Assembly (NCBI GenBank): GCA_021106655.1
Contig: JAIOTT010000013.1
Location: 1-5,666, forward strand
Length of the DNA: 5,666 nt
Reading direction: 5' to 3'
Source: Bacteroidales bacterium
GTDB lineage: Bacteria > Bacteroidota > Bacteroidia > Bacteroidales > SMBSF77
Under the pieces are notes generated by a model. It was not told the origin of the DNA, searched no databases, and saw only the letters and a program-made list of their open reading frames with translations. Below are positions 1 through 4,124 of the stretch, in pieces. The position numbers and the translations under genes were made by a program. Numbering within the stretch: position 1 is the stretch's first letter; each line of letters opens with the position of its first letter.

Positions 1-969
1 GATTACATTATCACAAACCACGCCGAGCAGGACCATTCAGGCACGCTACCGCAGATTATAGAGAGATACCCTGAAACGCAAATTGTATGTACATCAAAAT
101 GCAAAGAGATGCTCGTAGACTTATTACTGGCACCGCAAGATCGCTTTCTAACAGTTGAAGATGGTGCTACGCTTTCATTGGGCGATAGAACTCTTGAATT
201 CATCCACGCACCGTGGGTTCACTGGCCTGAGACAATGCTGACCTATCTGCGTGAGGATGAAATTCTCTTTCCCTGTGACCTTTTCGGTTCCCACCTGGCA
301 ACAACAGACTTGTATGTCACCGATGAAGGGCGTGCTTATGAAGCAGCCAAACGATACTATGCAGAAATCATGATGCCGTTCCGTAAGATCATACAGAAAC
401 ATTTAAAAAAAATCCAGGGATACAAGATATCCCTTATCGCCCCCAGTCATGGCCCGATGTATGACAAGCCGGAGTTTATCCTGGATGCATATCATGATTG
501 GGTTTTTAGCAATCCCAAAAACATTGTTGTGCTGCCCTACATCTCTATGCATGGCACCATCCACGATATGGTAAATTACTTAGTGGATGCATTGACAAGA
601 TATGGGGTCACTGTTGAGCAGTTCAACCTGGCTGTAACCGATATTGGCAAACTTGCCATGGCGTTGGTGGACGCTGCGACTATCGTGATTGGATCACCCA
701 CAGTTCTGACAGGCGCACATCCTAACGTAGTCTACGCAACATACCTTGCTAATGCTCTGCGCCCCAAAGTGAAATTTGTATCGATCATAGGTTCCTATAG
801 TTGGGGTGGTAAGATGGTGCAGCAACTTGCTGACTTGATCCCCAATCTAAAGGTGGAAATATTGGATACTGTTGTTGTCAAAGGTTACCCACGTGACAAA
901 GATTTTGAGGCTCTGGATAAACTGGCTGTTATCATTGCGGATAAGCACAAAGAAAATAACTTGATCTAA
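1..969 (+). CDS. Flavodiiron protein (FprA/ROO-type A-type flavoprotein), 5'-truncated by window edge
   Basis: This cytoplasmic enzyme reduces O2 to water and/or NO to N2O, with electrons delivered through FMN from rubredoxin or a similar donor. The frame is open from base 1; 322 residues are visible. The metallo-beta-lactamase-like domain shows the di-iron ligands at visible residues H7, E9 and D11 (N-H-A-E-Q-D-H), H74 (V-H-W-P-E-T-M), D93 (F-P-C-D-L-F) and H150 (A-P-S-H-G-P). The spacings H7-H74 (67) and H74-D93 (19) equal those of Desulfovibrio gigas ROO (H79, H146, D165), so about 72 N-terminal residues lie upstream of the window. A flavodoxin domain follows from about residue 175, with FMN loops S-M-H-G-T (182-186), G-S-P-T (231-234) and G-S-Y-S-W-G-G (264-270). 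No C-terminal rubredoxin or flavin reductase domain is fused. Base composition is richer in G+C (two sampled 60-base lines 45% and 53%) than ribF downstream. O2 versus NO preference cannot be read from sequence. Confidence 0.95.
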   Translation, partial: DYIITNHAEQDHSGTLPQIIERYPETQIVCTSKCKEMLVDLLLAPQDRFLTVEDGATLSLGDRTLEFIHAPWVHWPETMLTYLREDEILFPCDLFGSHLATTDLYVTDEGRAYEAAKRYYAEIMMPFRKIIQKHLKKIQGYKISLIAPSHGPMYDKPEFILDAYHDWVFSNPKNIVVLPYISMHGTIHDMVNYLVDALTRYGVTVEQFNLAVTDIGKLAMALVDAATIVIGSPTVLTGAHPNVVYATYLANALRPKVKFVSIIGSYSWGGKMVQQLADLIPNLKVEILDTVVVKGYPRDKDFEALDKLAVIIADKHKENNLI

Positions 970-983
970 TGACACTTTTTCAA

Positions 984-1009
984 AATGGAAAGCGGCTGAG
1001 CTTTCCGTT
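984..1009 (+). terminator. Hairpin after the flavodiiron gene, possible weak terminator
   Basis: A GGAAAGC arm (987-993) pairs perfectly with GCTTTCC (1000-1006) around a 6-base loop. Three more outer pairs are possible, one of them a T-G wobble. The stem begins 14 bases after the stop codon, which suits a terminator, but only a short T run (1017-1021) follows at a distance. Termination is therefore an inference. Confidence 0.4.
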
Positions 1010-1047
1010 ATACCGCATTTTGTCATAATCTGTGAGTATCTTTTTTA

Positions 1048-1078
1048 TTTGTCTACTGTATAATTTGTTGTATTTTTG
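1048..1078 (+). promoter_or_regulatory. Bacteroidota-type sigma-A promoter for slyD
   Basis: TTTG (1048-1051) is followed after exactly 19 bases by TATTTTTG (1071-1078). This is a full match to the -33 TTTG / -7 TAnnTTTG pattern known from Bacteroides and Flavobacterium. Transcription should start at about 1083-1086, giving a leader of roughly 50 bases before the ATG at 1135. The position between the flavodiiron gene and slyD indicates that slyD is transcribed on its own. Confidence 0.7.
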
Positions 1079-1083
1079 CCGTT

Positions 1084-1097
1084 TGCCAATTTTGGCA
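1084..1097. promoter_or_regulatory. Palindrome at the predicted slyD transcription start
   Basis: TGCCAA and TTGGCA form a perfect 6-base inverted repeat separated by TT. It lies directly downstream of the -7 element, where a repressor dimer could bind or where a small hairpin would sit at the extreme 5' end of the mRNA. No regulator family is identified. Such a short palindrome can also occur by chance. Confidence 0.3.
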
Positions 1098-1134
1098 GTA
1101 AAATAAATGTTTCACATAAAACAAAAAAAATATT

Positions 1135-1605
1135 ATGACTTTATTAGTTGGTAATAATTTGGTTGTCAGTATGCATTATAAGTTAACTGATAATGACGGA
1201 AATATACTTGATAATTCGGAAGGTTCTGAGCCACTAACTTATTTACACGGTGTAGGAAATATCATCCCCGGATTGGAAAATGCTTTGACAGGTAAGGTTG
1301 AGGGAGATAAATTACAGGTAAAGGTCGAGCCTGCTGATGGTTATGGAGAGATTATGCCAGAGCTCATACAGATCATCGATAAAGCAACTTTTCAGGGCGT
1401 AGATTCAGTAGAAGTTGGTATGGCGTTTGAAGCACAGGCACCAGATGGCTCTAAGCAGCGTATAGTAGTGAAAGAAGTGAAAGGAGATGACGTTACAATT
1501 AATGCCAATCACCCACTAGCAGGTATGGCACTAAATTTTGATGTTGAAATTGTTGGCGTGCGGGAAGCAACAGAAGAAGAAGTTGCTCATAGCCATGTTC
1601 ACTAG
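1135..1605 (+). CDS. slyD: FKBP-type peptidyl-prolyl cis-trans isomerase, SlyD-like, short tail
   Basis: A cytoplasmic prolyl isomerase and folding chaperone of 156 residues. The split FKBP domain shows L-V-V-S near residue 9, Y-L-H-G-V-G-N-I-I-P-G-L-E (residues 36-48) and A-D-G-Y-G in the middle. The insert-in-flap chaperone domain covers roughly residues 70-128, followed by N-H-P-L-A-G-M and V-R-E-A-T-E-E-E-V at the end. The protein lines up with E. coli SlyD from the first strand to the H-x-H-V-H segment and then stops. The long His/Cys/Asp-rich metal-binding tail of the E. coli protein, used in nickel delivery, is therefore absent; only a stub H-S-H-V-H remains. The ATG at 1135 gives the expected distance to L-V-V-S and sits behind an A-rich leader without a Shine-Dalgarno sequence, common in Bacteroidota. 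It has its own promoter and probably its own terminator. Confidence 0.93.
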   Translation: MTLLVGNNLVVSMHYKLTDNDGNILDNSEGSEPLTYLHGVGNIIPGLENALTGKVEGDKLQVKVEPADGYGEIMPELIQIIDKATFQGVDSVEVGMAFEAQAPDGSKQRIVVKEVKGDDVTINANHPLAGMALNFDVEIVGVREATEEEVAHSHVH

Positions 1606-1621
1606 ATTGTTTACATTTCGG

Positions 1622-1647
1622 TTGTAGATAAAAGCTACAGAATTTTT
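1622..1647 (+). terminator. Probable intrinsic terminator of slyD
   Basis: TTGTAG (1622-1627) pairs with CTACAG (1635-1640) with one wobble, around a 7-base loop. It is followed within two bases by five T residues (1643-1647). It starts 16 bases past the slyD stop and before the next gene. The stem is short and A/T-rich, so efficiency may be partial. Confidence 0.5.
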
Positions 1648-1677
1648 ATAAAATTGACGTTCGTTGCTTAAGAAATT

Positions 1678-2067
1678 ATGAGGATATTCCTATCAATAAT
1701 TTACATCATTTCCTTAGTTTCAGGAGTGATTGTTTTTTATGTTTACTCTTTACCTGTACTTACAACTAATTATGGTTCTTTACCTGTGATCTCAATACTT
1801 ACTGTTGTTTTTCTTTTACTTTTCGGAATTTATGGATTAATTGGAATAAGGCTATGTAAGACTATCTGTAATCAAAATAATATGCCTAATAGTGAAATAG
1901 AAGTCTCATACTATATCAGAAAAAAAGGATTACTTGGTAAATTATTTCTTTTCCCATTCATCCATATCAAAAGCAGGTATTCTTTGGTAATTGCATTTTT
2001 TGGAAGCTTAGTTTGGATAGTAATTCTAATGGTCATTTATTTTGGAATAGTCGTTAAAGTGTTATAG
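1678..2067 (+). CDS. Small integral membrane protein, three predicted TM segments, unknown function
   Basis: I do not recognise the family of this 129-residue protein. Hydrophobic stretches at about residues 3-25, 35-57 and 103-126 are long enough to cross the membrane. The basic residues (R58, K61, R81-K82-K83, K88, K98, R100) cluster in the loop between segments 2 and 3, which should therefore face the cytoplasm, with the N-terminus inside and the C-terminus outside. That loop also holds two cysteines (C60, C64) and a short hydrophobic patch (84-95) that may lie along the membrane. The ATG at 1678 follows the slyD terminator by about 30 bases, with no clear ribosome site and no convincing promoter. 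The stop is five bases before the possible gldH ATG, so the two could be co-transcribed. Coherent membrane topology argues for a real gene, but no motif indicates a role. Confidence 0.65.
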   Translation: MRIFLSIIYIISLVSGVIVFYVYSLPVLTTNYGSLPVISILTVVFLLLFGIYGLIGIRLCKTICNQNNMPNSEIEVSYYIRKKGLLGKLFLFPFIHIKSRYSLVIAFFGSLVWIVILMVIYFGIVVKVL

Positions 2068-2072
2068 GGTAT

Positions 2073-2660
2073 ATGATTTTCACCAAACATAAAAGAAATA
2101 GGCCAGAAGCCAGAAGCCGGAAGCCAGAAGAAATTTTTAATCTCTCTCCCAGGATTTCCAACTGTTGCACACTGAGCTTGTCGAAGTGCCGATTTCAGGC
2201 GAATTTCTTTTTAACTGTAGCGGTTCTGCTCATATTTTTGTCTGCATGTAATGAAAACAAAGTCTTTGAAAAACACCAAGAGCTGAAGAATTATTCATGG
2301 AATCGCTTTGAAAAAATACCATTTGAGCTTACCATCGAAAATGCTGATAGTAATTATGATATATATATTGCCATCAGGTACATTCATGGCGTTCCTTACA
2401 GAATAATACATTCAGGAATGCTGATAAAATTTCCTGATGGAGAAGAAAGATATAATGATTATGATTTGAATATAAGGAATAAAGATGGCTCTTACAAAGG
2501 TTCCGTGGCAGGCGACATCTGGGATTGTTCAATACTGATCTTAAAAAATTATCCTCTTTCTCAAAAAGGAAAATATTCCTTTATTATTCACAATATGATG
2601 GAAAAGCTTGAAACCCCGGGGATAATGGAAGTTGGTTTGATTGTAGAAAAATCGGAATAA
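2073..2660 (+). CDS. gldH: GldH-like gliding motility lipoprotein (start uncertain: ATG 2073 or TTG 2178)
   Basis: GldH is a lipoprotein needed for gliding in Flavobacterium johnsoniae, and relatives occur in many non-gliding Bacteroidota. The mature part resembles it: V-F-E after the lipid cysteine, Y-D-I-Y-I-A-I-R in the middle, and a C-terminal G-K-Y-S-F-I-I-H-N-M-M then P-G-I-M-E-V-G-L-I-V-E-K. A lipobox L-S-A-C places the modified cysteine at residue 59 counted from the ATG. The next residues are N-E-N-K, so there is no Asp at +2. Counting from ATG 2073 makes an implausible 58-residue signal peptide, whose first part is encoded by a heptamer array (2102-2129) and a dispersed repeat (2170-2188). 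Starting at TTG 2178 gives a normal 23-residue signal with basic residues K3 and R5, a hydrophobic core and the cysteine at 24. No other ATG, GTG or TTG lies in frame between them and far enough upstream of the core. The family assignment is from memory of conserved segments and is moderately secure. Confidence 0.72.
   Translation: MIFTKHKRNRPEARSRKPEEIFNLSPRISNCCTLSLSKCRFQANFFLTVAVLLIFLSACNENKVFEKHQELKNYSWNRFEKIPFELTIENADSNYDIYIAIRYIHGVPYRIIHSGMLIKFPDGEERYNDYDLNIRNKDGSYKGSVAGDIWDCSILILKNYPLSQKGKYSFIIHNMMEKLETPGIMEVGLIVEKSE
2102..2129. repeat. Four-unit heptamer tandem array inside the upstream gldH frame
   Basis: Four head-to-tail 7-base units: GCCAGAA in positions one, two and four, and GCCGGAA in position three. 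Seven is not a multiple of three, so each unit is read in a different frame, giving a basic/acidic low-complexity stretch (about residues 10-20 from ATG 2073). The segment GGAAGCCAGAAG (2119-2130) recurs, 11 of 12 bases and inverted, at 3973-3984. Confidence 0.85.
2170..2188. repeat. Dispersed-repeat-like element overlapping the possible gldH TTG start
   Basis: The 19-mer CACTGAGCTTGTCGAAGTG has complementary ends (CACT/AGTG). It resembles a short element I have seen scattered through non-coding DNA of many bacteria; that is recollection, not a search. Nine of its bases, GAGCTTGTC (2174-2182), recur at 3942-3950. The possible gldH TTG codon (2178-2180) lies inside it. Confidence 0.45.
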
Positions 2661-2665
2661 AAAAA

Positions 2666-2685
2666 GTGGCAGTGGCAGTTGGCAG
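2666..2685. repeat. GGCAG-type tandem repeat after gldH
   Basis: Three units GTGGCAG, TGGCAG and TTGGCAG run head to tail six bases past the gldH stop. AGTGGCAGTTGGCAG (2671-2685) reappears with one base deleted, in inverted orientation, within 4030-4043 of the ribF-atpD gap. It encodes nothing recognisable. Confidence 0.65.
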
Positions 2686-2701
2686 ACTATACAAAGGCAA
2701 T

Positions 2702-2722
2702 CAAACTCCAAACTCCAAACTT
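2702..2722. repeat. CAAACTC heptamer array
   Basis: Two perfect CAAACTC units are followed by CAAACTT. The period is 7, as in the array at 2102-2129, but the unit sequence differs. It lies in the non-coding gap between gldH and ribF. Confidence 0.75.
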
Positions 2723-2752
2723 TTATATCTTTGTACCTTATATCTTTATACT
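2723..2752. repeat. 15-base tandem repeat with promoter-like -7 motifs
   Basis: Two 15-base units (2723-2737 and 2738-2752) match at 13 of 15 positions; a looser third copy continues to about 2769. The first unit contains TATCTTTG (2726-2733), and the second-third junction contains TACTTTTG (2749-2756). Both match the Bacteroidota -7 consensus TAnnTTTG, but neither has TTG 19-21 bases upstream. Confidence 0.7.
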
Positions 2753-2783
2753 TTTGAATCTTTATATTCATGATTTATCATTA
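2752..2783 (+). promoter_or_regulatory. Weak candidate promoter for ribF
   Basis: TTTTG (2752-2756), then 19 bases, then TATCATTA (2776-2783), which departs from TAnnTTTG at two positions. Spacing and position upstream of ribF are right, but the region is A/T-rich and repetitive, so the match could be accidental. The better -7 matches at 2726 and 2749 lack a partner element. Confidence 0.2.
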
Positions 2784-2795
2784 TTAATCATAATC

Positions 2796-2799
2796 AAGG
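2796..2799 (+). promoter_or_regulatory. Shine-Dalgarno-like AAGG deciding the ribF GTG start
   Basis: AAGG lies six bases before GTG 2806. An in-frame stop (TAA at 2791-2793) lies just upstream with no start codon between. The next ATG (2863) would remove the first strand of the nucleotidyltransferase domain. GTG 2806 is therefore the only sensible start. Confidence 0.5.
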
Positions 2800-2805
2800 C
2801 TTTTT

Positions 2806-3729
2806 GTGAAAATACATATCAACCCTGATAATCTTCCAACAATTGAATATCCAGTAGTTACAATGGGAACCTTTGATGGCGTACACATTGGACATCAGAG
2901 CATTTTTAATAAGCTCATTGAGATCGCAAAAGAAAAACAAGGAGAAACTGTCGTTGTCACTTTTGAACCTCATCCACGTTTAGTTTTGAAGCTTGATCAC
3001 CAAAAGCTTAGGTTCTTGAGTTCCATTGAAGAAAAGCAGAGATTAATTCAAAAATCAGGAATTGACCATTTGGTTTTATTAACTTTTACAGAGGAACTTT
3101 CAAAAATGAGCTCTGAAAATTTTATTAAAACAATTCTTGTTGATAAAATTCAAACCAGGAGTTTAGTGGTTGGGTATGATCATCATTTTGGGAAAGACCG
3201 TAAGGGAGATTTTAATCATCTATACGGATTTGGCAAAGAATTTGGCTTTGCTGTTGAACAGGTAGCAGCTCTGGAAATTGAAAGTGATGCGGTAAGTTCA
3301 ACTAAAATCAGGTATGCTTTATCTGTCGGGGAAATAGAAAAAGCTAATTATTATTTGGCTTATAATTATTCATTATCCGGAAAAGTTATTGGTGGAAACA
3401 GAATAGGAAAAACACTAGGGTTTCCAACTGCGAATATTTCAGTTGAAAATAAGTATAAATTGATTCCTGCTAATGGAGTATATGCAGTTTATGTAAAATA
3501 TAAGAACAAATCACAAAAAGGTATGGTCAGCATTGGTAGCAAACCAACTTTTAACGATTATACTGAAAATATAGAGGTTCACATTTTTGATTTCGATGAA
3601 ACTATCTATGGCCAACAAATCACAATAAATTTTTTAAGCCGGATCAGGGATATAATGAAATTTGACAGTGCTGATGCACTAAAAGAACAACTTGTTATGG
3701 ATATGAGAATCTCGAAAGAACTGCTGTAA
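2806..3729 (+). CDS. ribF: Bifunctional riboflavin kinase / FAD synthetase (FMN adenylyltransferase)
   Basis: This cytoplasmic enzyme phosphorylates riboflavin to FMN and then adenylylates FMN to FAD. At 307 residues it has the usual family length. The N-terminal adenylyltransferase domain carries T-x-G-T-F-D-G-V-H-I-G-H (residues 19-30, including the H-I-G-H nucleotide-binding motif), V-T-F-E-P-H-P near 53, V-G-Y-D-H-H-F-G near 122 and S-S-T-K-I-R near 165. The C-terminal kinase domain carries G-N-R-I-G-K-T-L-G-F-P-T-A-N (PTAN at 207-210), N-G-V-Y-A-V-Y and I-E-V-H-I-F-D-F, with E257 in the place of the catalytic base. All key motifs are intact. Translation begins at GTG. The gene is flanked on both sides by repeat-filled non-coding DNA and appears to be a single-gene unit. 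No FMN riboswitch is visible in its short leader. Confidence 0.96.
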   Translation: MKIHINPDNLPTIEYPVVTMGTFDGVHIGHQSIFNKLIEIAKEKQGETVVVTFEPHPRLVLKLDHQKLRFLSSIEEKQRLIQKSGIDHLVLLTFTEELSKMSSENFIKTILVDKIQTRSLVVGYDHHFGKDRKGDFNHLYGFGKEFGFAVEQVAALEIESDAVSSTKIRYALSVGEIEKANYYLAYNYSLSGKVIGGNRIGKTLGFPTANISVENKYKLIPANGVYAVYVKYKNKSQKGMVSIGSKPTFNDYTENIEVHIFDFDETIYGQQITINFLSRIRDIMKFDSADALKEQLVMDMRISKELL

Positions 3730-3836
3730 TTAACTTAACCTCTCTTATCCTGCTGCTGCTACTGCGAAGGATGTAAATCCTATACCTCCGGCCGGGGTCA
3801 CATGGTTTTTATTTATGCGTTTTTTCTATAAACATT

Positions 3837-3853
3837 TGATGCCTCCGGCATCA
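3837..3853. repeat. Perfect 7-bp inverted repeat with 3-base loop
   Basis: TGATGCCTCCGGCATCA: TGATGCC pairs with GGCATCA around TCC. Neither side carries a proper T run, so a terminator role for ribF, 108 bases upstream, is possible but weak. Confidence 0.6.
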
Positions 3854-3914
3854 TAATATTTCAGCATCTAAAAGAAAACAAGCATTTCTGAACCGGATTC
3901 GAAAGAAAATAAAA

Positions 3915-3938
3915 TATCGAAGCGAGGACGCTTCGATA
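3915..3938. repeat. Perfect 10-bp hairpin with AGGA loop
   Basis: TATCGAAGCG (3915-3924) and its exact reverse complement (3929-3938) flank a 4-base loop AGGA. On the minus strand the stem is followed by a T-rich tract (complement of 3901-3914), which looks like a terminator reading leftward, yet no minus-strand gene is present. On the plus strand no T run follows. Confidence 0.8.
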
Positions 3939-3944
3939 AACGAG

Positions 3945-3978
3945 CTTGTCTTCGGACTTTCATGTTTCTTGTCTTCGG
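3945..3978. repeat. Direct repeat CTTGTCTTCGG
   Basis: Two exact 11-base copies at 3945-3955 and 3968-3978, start-to-start distance 23. A related CTTCGGTCTTCC (4046-4057) matches CTTCGGGCTTCC (3973-3984) at 11 of 12 positions. Confidence 0.7.
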
Positions 3979-4057
3979 GCTTCCAACTGCATACTGTGGA
4001 CTGCCTACTCTTCCTGACTGCTGCTGCAACTGCAACTGCCACTATCTTCGGTCTTCC
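3973..4057. repeat. Degenerate heptamer/hexamer array upstream of atpD
   Basis: Five successive 7-base units beginning at 3973, 3980, 3987, 3994 and 4001 all start with CT (CTTCGGG, CTTCCAA, CTGCATA, CTGTGGA, CTGCCTA). After an irregular stretch come 6-base units from 4018 (CTGCTG, two CTGCAA, CTGCCA), then CTTCGGTCTTCC. Read on the minus strand these are the same GCAG/GAAG units found in the plus orientation around gldH (2102-2130 and 2666-2685). Confidence 0.6.
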
Positions 4058-4072
4058 TGCTAAAAAGCATTA

Positions 4073-4103
4073 TTGAGTAATTAAATAACTTATTATATAT
4101 TTG
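4073..4103 (+). promoter_or_regulatory. Bacteroidota-type promoter for atpD
   Basis: TTG (4073-4075), a 20-base spacer, then TATATTTG (4096-4103), a full TAnnTTTG match. Predicted transcription start is about 4108-4111, giving a short A/T-rich leader of roughly 15 bases without Shine-Dalgarno sequence before ATG 4125. atpD therefore begins its own transcript. Confidence 0.65.
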
Positions 4104-4124
4104 CAAAAAATTTAGAACATTATT

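Larger units (their letters stand above)
3730..4124. other. 395-base non-coding gap rich in hairpins and repeat remnants
   Basis: No credible gene was found here. In order it holds: a CTG-rich stretch (3750-3766) resembling the GCAG repeats on the other strand; a small AGGAT/ATCCT hairpin (3768-3781); the palindrome CCGGCCGG (3788-3795) within a G/C-rich patch, followed by T-rich DNA (3806-3826) that might end ribF transcription; hairpins at 3837-3853 and 3915-3938; repeats from 3945 to 4057; and the atpD promoter. The single open frame on the minus strand (3851-4042) is built from these repeats. Confidence 0.7.

Noticed and set aside
3..402. Minus-strand open frames opposite the flavodiiron gene (3-203 and 175-402)
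   Set aside because: Antisense shadows of a clearly conserved coding sequence.
2102..2769. Possible CRISPR array
   Set aside because: Units are 7 or 15 bases, directly abutting with no unique spacers; no cas genes present.
2541..2771. Minus-strand open frame of 76 codons over the 3' end of gldH and the following repeats
   Set aside because: Its N-terminal K-Y-K-D-I repeats are the 15-base tandem repeat read backwards; the remainder is antisense to gldH.
2661..2805. FMN riboswitch upstream of ribF
   Set aside because: The gap consists of short tandem repeats and A/T-rich DNA; no G/C-rich multi-stem RFN-like structure is visible.
3851..4042. Minus-strand open frame of 63 codons in the ribF-atpD gap
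   Set aside because: Its Ala/Val-rich start and Ser/Lys-rich remainder are direct translations of the repeat units and hairpin; no ribosome site, promoter or recognisable domain.
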